Assembly: GCA_030685235.1 (NCBI GenBank) | Contig: MU839090.1 | Span: forward strand, 124,001 to 188,000 | DNA from: Copromyces sp. CBS 386.78 | Lineage: Eukaryota > Ascomycota > Sordariomycetes > Sordariales > Sordariaceae | Direction of reading: 5' to 3' | DNA length: 64,000 nt | Shown: positions 22,701-36,039 of the stretch, in pieces | Numbering within the stretch: position 1 is the first letter of the stretch | How the letters are laid out: the number at the start of each line of letters is the position of its first letter | The notes under the pieces: model-generated | Seen by the model: only the letters and a program-made list of their open reading frames with translations | The model's database searches: none | Told to the model about the DNA's origin: nothing | Program-made: the position numbers and the translations under genes

Positions 22701-23462
22701 CCGCCGTTTCTCCTTCTTTGGCCCGCCCGTTTTGGTCCTCGATATCCCTTCTTGATTATTATTCTGTCCTTCTAGGTTCCGGGTCCATTTTCTGGCTAAT
22801 CAAGCACGCAAGGCGTGCCCGTGTGTGTCCGTGTTTCTGGTCGACCTCCTACCGACACACCCCTCGACCCTTTCGGCCTCCGCGCGCCAATCTTCCCACC
22901 TGCAACGACAACCGCGGCCGGAATCAGCGTTGTCGCGATTATTATTTTTTTACTCTTTGCGGAACTTCGAAAGCCTGTCGCCGACCGACAAGCAGACGTT
23001 TCAGACCCGTAAAGGAGTTGGCTGCTACTCAACAACAGTCAGGGCCTCACAGGGCTAATATCTCCTCTGCCGACCGAAGGGTAGGATAGGGGTTGGGCCT
23101 TAGACTGGCGAAAGCTGGATTCAGTTGCGAGCAAGAGGTTGGTTGCTTTTTCACTTTCTACAGTTCCCATTGCAATCCAACGTTCCAGACAGGTCGTTTC
23201 ACCTTGTTGTTCCTGTCCTCGCTGGCTGCCTCCGTCGCTGCTTGCCCTCCACGTTGCCACTGATCGCATCGCACTGCCCCCAATCCCCAATTGATTGGTG
23301 CTGCAAGGCTGTCAACGGGTCTCGTCCGCCTCACTATCCAAACCCAACCGCCGCAATCCTCAGCTACTACTACGACGCAATTACCAAGACCACGCGCTGA
23401 TACTTTTCTGCGTTGGGGTTCAGAGTTCATTTTTTTACCCGAATTCAAATATATCCTTCAAG
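19745..23462. other. Long intergenic region upstream of the Psr1-like gene
   Basis: About 3.7 kb. The longest frame (20075-20674, minus, about 199 codons) has no recognisable domain and is compatible with chance. The final kilobase (22400-23460) is pyrimidine-rich on the plus strand and probably contains the promoter and long leader of the phosphatase gene; a 10-bp direct duplication (CTCCCCATCG) lies near 22530-22550. Confidence 0.45.
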
Positions 23463-25066
23463 ATGGCATTGAGCGCGGACGACACAACCCTATCAGCCCC
23501 TGGCAGTTCGAAGGAGATGGGGACCCACGACAATGTAACAAGAGGTAGCGACCGCCTACCTGTGACCTTGCGATTCACATTCATGATGGAGGAGACTTTC
23601 AATTCTCATACAGTACAGATGGACTAATTGGTGATATTACAGGCGACCGTGGTAGTATCGGTGGAAACTCGAGAAATTCAAGAAGCAGTATGTTGGAACG
23701 AAATCAGGACCGCAACCCATTTAGTAACAAGTTATGTACAGGAACACGAGCGACCGCAGCCATGAGCAACTCCAACCCGGTAGCGCCCAAGAAGAAGAAG
23801 GGTGGCTTCCTCGCCATCTTTGGCTGCTGCGGCGTCCCTGATGATGCGAACGGCCTCGATACCCCGGTACCAAGCCACAAGCTCGACAGGATTCCCCCTA
23901 GACCGGCGACCGCGAGCAGGCGAACAGCAACCCCGTCTGAGCAACCCACCGCGAGCAAGACTCAGCTGTTTGAGAAGGAACCGGTTCAGCAATCGCAGCC
24001 GACCCAAGAACAGTCGAAGAACGGGAAGCGGGTATCAGGAACGAGTACTCAGGATCAGTCGACAGTTGGCGAAAGGGATGGAGAGTCAAAGCAGACGACA
24101 ATCGTTGGACCTGGCTCAAGTAGCCCGCAGGCATCGGTAGAGCCGCCACAGCAGGCCAACAAGGAAGTGGAGGCGGTTGAGGAAGTGGTCAATGAGAAGG
24201 ATGAGGAAGGGGATGTGCAGATGCCTGATGCCGTCGAGGAATCACAACAGGCTTCGCATGCGGCCGATGCCACGACTGAGGAATCGCACACTAATCTCCC
24301 TCCTCCACCTCCGGGCCCGATTCCCGCAGTTCCAACTGCACCAACAAGCGGTGCGCTAATTGAGAGCCCTCCCGTCTTTCCTCCCGACCAACCTCAGAAG
24401 TTCCTACTGCCTCCTCAAGCACCTGAGTTCAAGGGCAAGAAGTGTCTTGTTCTTGATTTGGATGAAACCCTCGTGCACAGCTCCTTCAAGGTTAGTCTCA
24501 TATCCCTCTACCCTCTTTTCCTGGTCTGCTTGCTGATTGATTGAATTACAGATCCTCCATCAGGCCGACTTCACAATACCCGTTGAGATCGAAGGCAACT
24601 ACCATAATGTCTATGTCATCAAGCGGCCAGGTGTTGATCAGTTCATGAAGAGAGTTGGCGAGCTTTACGAAGTGGTTGTCTTCACTGCGTCGGTTTCCAA
24701 GGTATGTGAAGTGGAATTCAAGGTTTTGGCAGATTAGATGCTAACGACCCTTAGTACGGTGATCCGCTGCTGGACCAGTTGGACATCCACAATGTTGTCC
24801 ACCATCGTCTCTTCCGCGAAAGTTGCTACAACCATCAAGGAAACTACGTCAAAGACCTTTCCCAGGTTGGACGCGACCTCAAGGACACCATCATCATCGA
24901 CAACTCGCCAACCTCGTATATCTTCCACCCCCAGCACGCTGTACCAATCAGCAGTTGGTTCTCGGATGCGCATGACAACGAGCTATTGGACCTCATTCCC
25001 GTTCTGGAAGACCTTGCCGGTGCCAACGTGCAAGACGTTAGCCTGGTCTTGGACGTCACTCTTTAA
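23463..25066 (+). CDS. Psr1/SCP-type (FCP1-like, NIF domain) phosphatase
   Basis: Exons 23463..23544, 23643..24490, 24552..24701 and 24755..25066 give 463 aa. A possible fifth intron (23688..23741, 54 nt, in frame) would shorten this to 445. A basic-then-Cys segment ([15 protein letters not shown], Cys pair near 89-90) resembles the palmitoylated anchor of yeast Psr1, pointing to the plasma membrane. A long Gln/Pro/Glu-rich linker follows. The haloacid-dehalogenase-type catalytic core begins [13 protein letters not shown], with nucleophile Asp299 and acid Asp301, and continues through [28 protein letters not shown] and [14 protein letters not shown]. It ends with VSLVLDVTL. Relatives are Ser/Thr phosphatases; Psr1/Psr2 act in sodium-stress signalling with Whi2. 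Family is firm; membrane location is inferred. Confidence 0.92.
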
Positions 25067-27150
25067 AGCGTTCAACTCGAATGCTTTCCGTTTTGATTAT
25101 ACAACACCTCGTGGATGTATGGCCCAAGGCCAACTCATTGCGGGGTGTTTTGGTTCATATTTGTCTCAAGCAAAAAGGCGTAAATGCGTCATACTGTCTA
25201 ATCATCTAAATACGGCCTGGCGGGTTTCACAGACATGACTGGTTACGACCCCGCCTTCCAGATCCAAGAGGTTGCGGCCGATCCAAATGGCGGCCCGTTG
25301 CATACGAAGGGATATGCACAGCATTATCGCTCTTGTGCCTGGTCACTCCAGGCTCCGTGAACCGAAAAAAAAAAGGGCGGAAGAAGGTGCTGATGGGTTC
25401 GGCATAATTCGACAATCAATCTGAAAAGAACGGGCTTTGGGATTGCCGGCTTGGTGCGGCTCCAGTGTGAAGCGTAAAAGTCATCTATACACAGCGACGT
25501 CCCTGTCAGAACGACGGGCTTCCATTATTGAGCGGGTGGGGGAAGGGGGAAGGGAAGAGATGGATGGAGCATCACCCAGTACCATTATTTCCTGTTCCAA
25601 GCTGCCAGCGAAGGAACTGTGTTGTACTGCGGTTGGTTTGTCTTGCCTGTCAGCGGGCGCAAAGTTCTTGCTTAGCGCGCACATACACCCGAGTACTTGT
25701 AGGGTGTTTATAGTGTTGTTTTCTTTTGTCAGCTTTTTGTCCTCTTATCATGTGTCCTCCCCGTTTCTCATCTTCTTCTTCTCCCATCGGGCTTCTCTTC
25801 TAATTCCCCCTTACTCATAGGCACACTGTTCTTTGTCATAACATGTATATCAATATGGGTGTTTTGATTTCTCGCTCCTTGCTGGCTCGGAGGGATATAA
25901 AAAGACAACAGCATCTGGCTTCCCGTTATGCCTCAGAAATACCCACGCTAGTAGACTTACTACTCAATTGATCGAACCAGTTACCGACTCTCTCCATGAT
26001 TCGCTTCTCAGTGGATGGACTCATGCGTTGTCATTGGCCTCCAGAATTTATCTGGCAGTGGTGTGGATCAAACGTGCAGACAAGAGCATGGAGAGTCGTT
26101 CCGCCCACTTCAACTGGCTGTTAGAACTTACACCCCAAGTTACCATCAAAGAAGTACCTATCAAACAAGCTGCTTAGAGAAAAGATCGACGTCGGTATTC
26201 CTGTGTAGTGTAGAGTCATCCTACACTAACAAGCTCCGGGGACAGAGCAGACTTAATCGAAAGCGAAAACGGAAGGTCAACGCGACCAAAGTGCCATCCA
26301 GCGAAGCTCCCGTCAAGTCAGCCCCAAAGCCTTTTCGTATGGGATTCTCAATTGTAATGGTAACTTGCCCGGGTAAAGCTGCTTTTGGTATATCCCTCTG
26401 GGTCCAGTTTCCTTGGTAGCAGAAGTAAATATTGGTCCTCATAAGCATCGTTCTTCTAGACGTGACGTAGAGCCTCATGTGATCATCGACCATTCCATCC
26501 CTCGCAGGAACCTCGCGTCTTGAGCTGATGGCGACGGGGACCACGACCACTGCAGCAATGCAAGGGCCAGGGGACCCTGGCAACGTTGCTTGGCATTTGC
26601 ACCTGAAATCCGGGGATTTTGAAGAACGCCCCCACCGTTCCTCCTGGGTCCAGATCCGTCCGTCTCAACCCTGCAGGACCTAGCGAACAAGGCACCAGTC
26701 AGGTACCGTGTACACTACACGTACCTCCAAAAGGTGCACAAAAGCGCAGCTTCCACGTGGGACCCACCAAATTGTGCGTGCTCGGCGGACGGCGGAATGA
26801 AATTGCGGCCTAAGCTCTCTCCTTGCCTGCCCTGGAAGCGGCGAACCCAGCCGGGCCTTGGGAGCTTGGCTCGCCTGGTCCGGGCGGGCAAGCGATCTTT
26901 CCAAACCGTGGCCTCAATTGGAAGCACAGACCAGGCTCGTGATTATTAGGGGACCCGTGGAACTACTACAAGGTACGCATCTCCCAAAGCTTCCATCCAC
27001 CATTGAATTACGGCCACGATCATCACCACCCACCACCATCTACGCGACGACGATTTATAGCGTGAAGGATCCTTTAGATACCCTCCTTCACCACTCCATT
27101 CTCTTTTCTGCTCTTTGCACCTTAATCATCTTTTAATATATTCTGTCACA
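25067..27150. other. Intergenic region, Psr1-like gene / Sec61 beta
   Basis: About 2.1 kb of non-coding sequence. A minus-strand frame at 26221-26583 contains VTITIENPIRKGFGADLTG but has no match I recognise. The 26.7-27.15 kb part, rich in C and TC near the end, is the probable promoter of the Sec61 beta gene. Confidence 0.45.
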
Positions 27151-27761
27151 ATGGTGCGTTCTTCGAGTCTACAAGCAGCTAGTTCCTGCTGTTATGTTAT
27201 TGTGATCACAGTGGCATCATACCGTCGGCTTTCCAGCCATGTTATGTTGCTTACTGATCGCGTTTGGGAAATTCTAAGTGACAACATAGCTAACGATGCA
27301 TCTCAAAACAGTCTTCTCCTCGTGCCTCCTCCCCCACCTCCGCGCCCGCTGGCCCTGCCGGCGTTAGCTCTGCGCGCCCCTCCTCGCCTCCTCCCCCCGG
27401 CGGTGCCCGTACCGCCATCCGTCGCCGTGCTGCTGCGGACCAGAAGGAGAAGATTGCCAATGCTCGCCCCAACAGCACGCGCGCCGCTGGCGCCGGTGGC
27501 TCTAGCAGCACCATGCTCCGTCTCTACACCGACGAGAGCCCCGGCCTCAAGGTCGACCCCGTTGTTGTCCTGGTTCTCTCGCTGGTCTTCATCTTCAGCG
27601 TTGTTGCTCTTCACAGTACGTTTAGCCCTCCCTGTCTTGGGAAACGCCTCGCTGCTCTCTTGTCCGCTGGGTTCGCTAGACAGATACACAGCAATGAACA
27701 TGGCTAACATAACCTCTCTTCTCCAGTCATCGCCAAGATCACCCGCAAGTTCTCCAGCTAA
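27151..27761 (+). CDS. Protein translocon subunit Sec61 beta (Sbh1)
   Basis: Exons 27151..27153, 27312..27615 and 27727..27761 give 113 aa. The first exon contributes only the ATG; a 158-bp intron follows, then a 111-bp intron before the last 12 codons. The product has a Ser/Pro/Ala-rich cytosolic tail, the conserved [12 protein letters not shown] segment, then [18 protein letters not shown] directly before a single C-terminal membrane span (about 84-104, [20 protein letters not shown]). This is the layout of the tail-anchored beta subunit of the ER Sec61 translocon, which helps gate cotranslational import. Codons are strongly C-ending, fitting high expression. Length and motifs agree with the family; identity is firm. 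Confidence 0.95.
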
Positions 27762-30700
27762 ACGGGCTAAACATCAGCCAAACAACAATGCTTATCAGAG
27801 CGACCCTTTGCCGCGGAGGCACCCTCCATATAATGGCTGGGACGAACCAAAAACAATGAATGACGGCGACATATAACAACTATACCATATTCACACGAAA
27901 CACACAATGGCAGAGAAGCACCCATTTCCTTGCTGCTGCGATCTTGATACAGAAACGGACCCTTTCGACGATCTGTCTCATCTACCCCCACGGGACACAA
28001 CAAATATTTCGGGAGAGGGGTGGTGCTGGTAGTAGGCGCCCCGCGAGCTCGCTGGGGTGGTTTGTTTCGTGCATAATAACAGAGGGGAAGGTACGGGAGG
28101 GGGCGCGCGTTTGGCGACCGGGACGACTGGGGACTGGGGAAAACATACGGCCAACCAAAAGGAAACGGCAGCATGAAAGGGTTTGAGAAAATTACGAAAC
28201 CCATGCAAAACCTTTTTATGTCTCCCCGGGGCGCATAGATATCCGCCAAGCAGAGGTTTTCACAGTTTAAGGGGATGATGAATCTTGGTGGGTGGGGGAA
28301 TGGCCACCGGCTTTTTTTTTTTTTCGTTTGTTTTAACTAAGTACTTGGCTTGTACGATGACAATCGATTTTTTCTCCATTTTCTGGGAAGACAGGTGGGA
28401 TAAGTAAGGGACGAGCTTTCTCGCCGCTAAATTAGGTTTGTGTCTTCCATCCGTTCTCTCTGAGAGCTTTTATCCCTTGTGGTCGGAGGAACTCATTGTA
28501 AACTATCATGATGCCTCGGGGACACCGCCAGAGGCTCTTCCTGATTGCTATACTTAGGTTGCTATGCCTGAGTTTCCTACTGCTCTTAGCGACACCGCGC
28601 ACTTGATCGATGAACATCTAGAGGTAGGCTTGCTTGGTATTCTCAAACTTGTCTCAAATACTGGGAATGTCCGACATCATGCCTCATCGTTTCTCGCAAA
28701 GTGTTACCGAAACACAGAGCTAACCTCAACCTGCCTATTGGTGTAGGTATGTTTGTTGTCCAGTTTCTGCGATTTTGACGGATTCTCAGCCACTATCACT
28801 CACCTAACCCAAAGTGATGTTTCAAGGTGAACTCTGTGCTTGTGCTGATGTACCGGTACATATGCACTCCGTCCGGACTTGCCTTTGGTTCTTCCATGGG
28901 GTACTCTAGTTAGTTTTTTTTCAAGTAGGTAAGGTAGAAAAAGGTATTTCAAGTTTCTGCCCAGTATATATATGCTTGTACACACGTGTACGGAGGTGTC
29001 AAAGTCTCGAATCTCAATTCTGTGACTGAGGCCCTGCTTTCATAGTTACTTCTACCGTGTTAGTCACTATCTAACTACGATGAATAGAGACGGTGAAAGC
29101 AGAAGATTGAAATGGAGGACCTTTTTCTTCTCTCAGCCTGTCATCACCTTTCTTCTTGAAGCGGAAGTACAACCAAACCCTTCTTAGCTTCATCAAGACA
29201 TCAAGCCCAATTATCCGCGCTTGCCTTTTACCTCTACCGAACTTCCTCTCTATCATACCTACATAGTCTCAAGCCTCAAGGTGTCTTCCAAACACTTCAA
29301 TATCTGAACTGCCGTCTTTCCGGTGGCATACTATGTGTAAAAATAAGAAGCACAGCAGATAAGACAGTACGCGATAATCCGATAAGACGGTATCATATGC
29401 AGCCTTGTGGATAAAATGCTGATGATGATGATGCTGTGTCACTTCGACAAAGAAAGATCGCGAAAGGTTAGGTTGTAGGTTGTAGGCTGTGGAACCGGGT
29501 TTTGAAAAGAGACAAGTAGAAGGGCGGTTGATTGGTGACTTGTAGAAAGGGCCTACATATGTAGGTGTATATATACCTCCGCCACCAAGCAGTATGGTTG
29601 GTATATATGACTGTATGTGACCTTGAAGGTTGGTAGAAGTGGCATGCTATGTGGGGGGAATCTTGAAAGTGCATCCGGCAAGCTATGTCCTCGTGGTCAG
29701 GTTTTGAAACTTCCTGTCTTCGATTTGAACTGTGGTTGTTCGGATCTTGGATGCTTCCATGGTGAATGGTGTCTGCTTGTATACTACTTGTTGTCCTCGG
29801 TAATAGTTGCGTATAACGTTGAGAGAGAAGACAGTGGCTTGTAAGACCTGTCAAGGTTGCTCCGTTCAACTGCCCTGCGTATTGTGTTCAAAGCCAAGTC
29901 TTGAAGGAAAACTAAGACTCAATGAGATTAAGTACACTAGATCATGACAGGCTTCTCAAGAGACTTAAGCGTTGGGTCAACTCAAAGACATTTGGCAATC
30001 TGATAAGTCAGCAAGCCCCAATACCTAGGTATACAGAGCTATAGCAGTTGATTAGACCCGGAATATTTCTAGAACCTCATGTTGTCCCATGGTAGCACAT
30101 CCATCCACGCTGCGAGCGTTGGCGCTAATGCGAGTAAGCCATGCGCATCACATCCCACTTGGGTTCAAGTTGCACGAACGATCAGCTTGCGGACTTTTAT
30201 GTGGTGTAGATACGCAGGGATAAGCCGTTGTCATCACAGCGAGCGTACTCGTCAGGTCTTCAAAACCGACCGTCTGACTAGCGGCCCAGGACGAGTAATC
30301 TGGTAAATACCCACTGCGCGCAGAATTTACCTACTTGACATCCAGGTCTTCTTTTGCCCGCTGTGAATGGGCCATCTGACCGGCCAAGAACCCCCTCCCC
30401 GCCTGTGCCTTGCTTTGGCTGGTAATCGTTCCCGCGATGGCGGCCCTGCATCGCGGGCGATCTGACTGTTGCGGTTCCTCTGAGTGGTGGATGATCCCAA
30501 GCCATGTGTATGCACTTCGTCATCTTCACTTGTCCCTCTTGAAGGAGGGAAAGAATAGGCGGCAAGTAAGTGCCTGTGTCGTCTGGTGATAAGTTCTTGA
30601 GCGGCAACAAACCGTATGGGTATCGTTGACGAGTCTGCAAGGTCTAGTAGCTGTGGTTGCAGTATCGAATAACCAGTATGGCAAGGGACAGGCAGCTTAA

Positions 30701-33273
30701 ATTTGGCACATCCGAGCTTTCGTTCCAGGCGCAAGCGACTTTGGATTTGTTCAGAATTCATCCTACGCTGGAACGAAAGGGCCAATGTAAGAGGATTCGG
30801 AGAAGACGCCTGTACGTGGAGGCGACCGCTATAGGGGACCTAATCGGTTAGCAGCGTGGCATCCATGAGAATAATGACGTCCCTGATATAGTTTACCATC
30901 CATGATCCTGAGCCATCCTCAACATGCCGCATGAGTTTAAGTTGGTGCTCCCTCAGCTGCTTAGTAGCGGGGTTGTCCGCCAGTCCTTCGAGTTCTGATC
31001 ACCAGCGTCGTGGTCCCATGGGAACACAAGTGCCTCTCTCTGCGTGAAATTGAATGGACGCCTAGAACCGAGGAACCCATCCGGCCGGTGCTGCCGTTTC
31101 GTTGTGGTTGCTATGACCGACCCTATATTGTAACCACACCTTTTGCAGAGGTAACGTCTGCTGTATGGTAAAAGTGGCCCTGGGAAGTCTCCTACCCAAT
31201 TGTTTTAACCGCGATGGTGTGAAGAGAGTGCCGCGAAGCTCAGACGGTCGACTACAGTTTGTGAGGTCGGTACCTACAGAAGTCTGTAGTTTCTAACCAT
31301 GCTCGTTTGGAGGGTTTACCCTCACTTGATGTCTCTATCCTAGCAGGAAACATGAAGGAAGATCCCGACTGACGTGATGACGAGCGTTTCTCGGCGGTTG
31401 AGGTCGGCAAGTGGAGGATCTCGAAGTGTTAAAACGTCCGGGGATAGTCGACTCCTCCACTGCTCTCCCCATTGGTGCCGTTTCGCCGTTGTGTTGAGTT
31501 AGCGATTCCAACCTCGTGGCCCCAAGAGACACTTTACCCAACGGGGCAGGTAAGGTTGCATATCAAGTCCGAACGCCCAACATTTGAGAAACAAGAGCGA
31601 GAAGACGAATACGTAGACGTACCTCTAGGCACGCGCACTCGTAACCTTTCCCATCACGCGAGGCTTGCTGTCGTGGTCGCCGAGTTCTCGGCCAGAATAC
31701 AAATCGAGCAAATGATAGATTCTCTTAATGAATACTTTTGAGAGTTCACATGAAGCCAAGGTGATCACAAGGCCAAGTGCTGTAGGTTGTGTCGAACTCG
31801 GATCCGATCGGCTATGTTGGAGAAAGGGGAGGGAATTGAGTGCCAAGATCAACAAGCGGTACCTGATAATTGATGTTCAACGTCATTGCAAGACGGGCAA
31901 TGACGACCCGGCTGTGTGAAGTGAGCGGGCAGTGACAGTGGTGCTGAAGTCCTGCCAGAGCGCTGTGAGAGCCAACCGCGTGGATACCTACCTCTACCCT
32001 GCAGGACAATCCGGGCCCCGGCTTTCCACTTCCACTTCCAGGACTCTCGTTCCAGTCTCCAATCCCAGTCTCGCCAGTCTCGCACCACTAAAATCAGACG
32101 GGAATGCCACCATTTCTGCCCATTCCACAAAGACTCGCGCACTGTTCACCCGGGCCCCATTCAGCCCAGGATCAGGCAAGTAGAAGGCAGAACCGACGCG
32201 AGAATGCTGGAAGTTGCAACGGCCACTGCGAGCCGACCGCAGCAAGATCAGTGAAGAGACTCTGATACCTAAGGTACCTTATCCACGAGGTGAAGAGGTA
32301 TCTAGGTAAGGTAGGTACCTATCACTCGGCCAGCCTCGGGGAAGGAGTCAGGGCACCACAGCACCTGCTGCACCCACCAGTCAACCCATGGTTTCTTTTC
32401 CCGCTTCCCGTCCCCGAGCCTGGCTGAACTTAAATCTCTCCACTATACAGTATACGCTACAAACTGCGGCAAACCAATTCCATCCCATCCTGTGGTCCTC
32501 AACTCTACCACTCTGCACCATTGGCAACAAATCATAGCTCTATAGAGGTTCTGCCTGCCTACCTAGGCTCTAGGGACCTCTCATAGTTCTACAGGCCTTG
32601 GTTTTCGATACTTGACTACCTCTAGGTAGCTCGGCTACCAAGTTGTCCAAGGAAGGCTACCTCTACCCTGCTTCCAAGGTTGCTTACAGCGTGCATGCCA
32701 GCTCCTGGACCCCTTATTAAACTTCCGCTGCATGTCTAAAAGTATCCCCCGTCCCGCCGCCCGTCATCCGTCCAACCTCGAGGCCGTCCGCTCCACCCCA
32801 TTCTCCGTCTCTGCCCGTCGCCCTACCTGTCTTCCACTACTTCGACGGCATATTGGCCTCAATCCTTCGATCCGAAGTAAAACACGAGCCCAACGAGTTG
32901 TTAGACAGGATCCTGATCGGAAGCGCACTCGACAACTCCTTCGCCTGACTGGTCACTGCCAGCTGGTAGCTGCATACGCATCGCAGCATCGCATCGCATC
33001 GCATTGAGCGACAACGAGCCGGCCCCCAAAGACGATTCTCCCATTGCGCCCCGGCCGCGCGTGCCTCCGCACTCTCTTCAATCTCGAAGCGACCTTTGCT
33101 ATTCTCTTCCTCAGACATACCACTGCAGTTCGGTCTTTTGCGAATGGTTACAGATAGCGCGTTGCTTGCTGTCGTCGCCCGTCCGAGCTTATGCTGCGCA
33201 GCAGTAGCCAACTCTTTGACTCGGCCGCAAACTACCTACTCGATCCTCCAGTTTACCTTCCACCCATAGCAGT
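27762..33273. other. Gene-poor stretch of about 5.5 kb
   Basis: No frame longer than about 150 codons and none with a motif. The first few hundred bases are the Sec61 beta 3' end. A T run lies near 28311-28324. TACCTAGGTA-type motifs are frequent (28925-28938, 30020-30030, 32266-32322, 32556-32670). The last 500 bp before 33274 look like a C/T/A-rich promoter and leader. It may hold non-coding transcripts; I cannot name any. Confidence 0.45.
32266..32670. repeat. Cluster of TACCTAGGTA-like motifs
   Basis: Dense imperfect copies of CCTACCTA, AGGTAGGT and AGGTACC on both strands at 32266-32322 and 32556-32670. The same short motif recurs in many other spacers of the window and not in coding sequence, so it looks like a dispersed spacer motif rather than a local regulatory site. 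Confidence 0.5.
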
Positions 33274-36039
33274 ATGGCAGGGTTCTTCAACAAACTGAAA
33301 AGCGCAGGTGCAGTATGTCGGACGATTCCTTTCAACTTTTGTCCTCCCAATGGACGGGTGTTGACATGATCTTTGGATCGCTAACAATGTCCTGCAGGGA
33401 AGCTCCAAGACCGACAACAATGCCTCCTCCAAAAACAAAAGGGACGAGCCGGCGGTGGAATTGACTCCCCTTGAGAGGATACTGCAGAATGCTGGACCTC
33501 TTCGAGAAGACGGAAGCGACAAGTACTTTGGCTTGGAAAATGTATGACTGCATCCTGGACCCTGCTGTGTGGATGATGTCGCTAACACATACAACTTTTG
33601 CAGTTTGGCAACACATGGTACGCGAATCCGCCGGATGACAGCAAAAGATAATGCTAACCCTAGGAACCCAGCTATTGCAACTCGATCCTTCAAGCGCTAT
33701 ACTACTCGGAACCTTTCCGAGAGAATGTCGTTAATTACCCGCCTTTGGATATCCCATCAGAAGGCAAGACGAACAAGGTCAAAGTCTCAATACGGCCCCC
33801 GGTGCAGGTCAACGGAAATGCGACGGCGCCCGGCAGGCAATTGCCCAAATCGCGGCAAGGGTTTACGCCTGGACCGATACCGATGGCAATAATAATGCAA
33901 CCGATACGACCCGAAGAAAGACCTGACGCCCCCGAATACAAGAAAAAGCAGGCCATGATTAAAGGACCTGTGTTGGAGTTGGCCCAGGAAAACCCAGATG
34001 CGTACGGCATGGAAGAATGCACCTTCACTGGGCTCAAGGATATCTTTACTGCTCTGATTCAGAGCAACTCCAGGACTGGCGTCATCAGCCCACAACGCTT
34101 TCTGGATATTTTCAAGCGCGATAACGAAATGTTCCGCAATTCTATGCACCAAGATGCACACGAGTTCTACGGCCTTGTATTGAACGACGTTATATCAAAT
34201 GTGGAGGCATACGCTAGGCGGATGCAGGAGAGCGGGAGGATGAACGGAACGATACAATCTCCATTAAATCAACTATCCTCATCCCCAAGCCTCATGAGGA
34301 GCATGATGGCGTCCAATTTCAGGACGCCCGAGACGAGCTGGGTCCACGACATATTCGAAGGCGTCCTAGTTTCCGAAACTAGGTGCCTGACTTGCGAGAC
34401 GGCATCACAACGAGAGGAAACGTTTTTGGATCTCTCGATCGACCTGGAAGAGCATTCTTCGGTAACATCATGTCTACGAAAATTCTCCGCAGAGGAGATG
34501 CTTTGCGAGAGAAACAAGTTCCACTGCGATCATTGTGGCGGCTTGCAAGAGGCCGAGAAGAGGATGAAGATTAAGAAGCTACCAAAGGTCTTGGCCTTGC
34601 ATCTGAAGAGGTTCAAGTATACCGAGGATTACAGCCGGCTCCAAAAGCTCTTTCACCGAGTCGTTTATCCATATTACCTTCGCATGTTCAACACGACCGA
34701 TGACGCCGAAGACCCAGACAGGATTTACGAACTATACGCAGTTATTGTTCATATTGGAGGTAATGCCTACCACGGACACTACGTATCGATCATCAAAACC
34801 AAGGACCGAGGCTGGGTTTTGTTCGATGACGAGATGGTCGAGCCTGTCGACAAGAATTTTGTGGCGAACTTTTTTGGCGACAAGCCAGGCATGGCTTGTG
34901 CCTACGTACTATTTTACCAGGAAGTCACCTTCGAGAAGATGAGGGAAGAGCTGGATGCCGAAGGACTGGAAGAGATGAGGCTAGCCACACAAGCAGCCGA
35001 TCTGGCAGCCGGTGTAGAACAGGTGAACGGAACCGAAAAGAACCCCTTAACGAAGGTCAACAGCCAGCCGACAGTACCAGTCGAGGACCTTGACCCATCG
35101 GCAAGCCTCGCTCACGCCCAAACAGCTCCAGGCGGAATTTCCAGTATCTTGAACTCTTCAACGCCGACCCAGGCCCCCGCACCCGAGCCTTACTCCCATC
35201 CTCTAGTTGCGGCACCACCTCCGGCTCCTGTCGTCATGACGAAGGCGGACGAAGCAGCCACGGTCCCACCAAAATCCAAGGAGGAACTTGCCAAGGAGAA
35301 GAAAGAACAGAGAGCCCAAGAGAAAGCACAGGAAAAGGCTCGAAAAGCTGCGGAGAAAGAGACAGCAAGGCTCGCAGAAAAGGAGCGTCTCGAAAAGCTC
35401 GCAAAGAAGCGCGAAGCGCAGCAGAAAGAGCAGGAGCAGCTAGCAAAGGTCATGCGCGAAAGTAAACAGCTGGCGGCCGAAGAAGAGAAGAGGCGCAAGA
35501 AGGAGGCGGCAGCTGCTGAAGGAGGGACTAAGAGTGGTCCCAGCAGTCCCGGGTTGTTCAACCGCGCCGGCCTGGGTAGCAGGTCTCTCTCACGCAAGAG
35601 CTTTGCTTTTCTGGGAAAGACTGGAGGCGGCGGTAGCGACAAGTCTGAGAAGAGCAGTGACAGGGCGGGAAGTAGCAGCACCGAGCATAGGAGCAACGGT
35701 AGCATGACCAGCAGTGGCGTGGCGGAGAGCAATGCCAGCAGCCGTGCGACTACAGGTGATGGCGGCAACGGCTTCGGCGGGTTCTCTCCATCATCACCGT
35801 TATCGCCCACCTCACGAGGGCCGAACGGTATTCACCCCCACCATCACCCGAGTTCACCTATGAGATCCACGACGACGCCAGACGGCCTCAAGAGAGACGT
35901 GCGAGCTTCTAGGTCGGCTTCGACGTCCTCCATACCCGGCCCACCCCCTACGCCCCCGGAGAGGTTCGAGAAGCCGCCGCTGCGAGACCGGTTCAGCTTC
36001 AGCATAGGGAGGAAGAAGAGTTCGCGGTTCCTGTCGTAG
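33274..36039 (+). CDS. Ubiquitin-specific protease CreB (USP12/46 family)
   Basis: Exons 33274..33312, 33398..33541, 33604..33617 and 33672..36039 give 854 aa. The third exon is 14 nt, and the following intron splits the TGC codon of catalytic Cys66, giving [17 protein letters not shown] after splicing. The family QDAHEF box, a zinc ribbon (CLTCET and CDHCG pairs), the His box AYHGHYVS with His435 and [13 protein letters not shown] complete a USP domain. From about residue 520 a strongly charged coiled coil (runs of [10 protein letters not shown] type) and a Ser/Gly/Pro-rich tail follow, as in Aspergillus CreB, a deubiquitinase that works with the WD protein CreC in carbon catabolite repression. 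The N-terminus begins [13 protein letters not shown]. Family is firm; CreB orthology rests on the coiled-coil extension and domain order. Confidence 0.93.

Noticed and set aside
35190..35810. 206-codon minus-strand frame opposite creB
   Set aside because: Antisense of the coiled-coil and Ser/Gly-rich region; the Leu/Ser/Pro product is a composition artefact.
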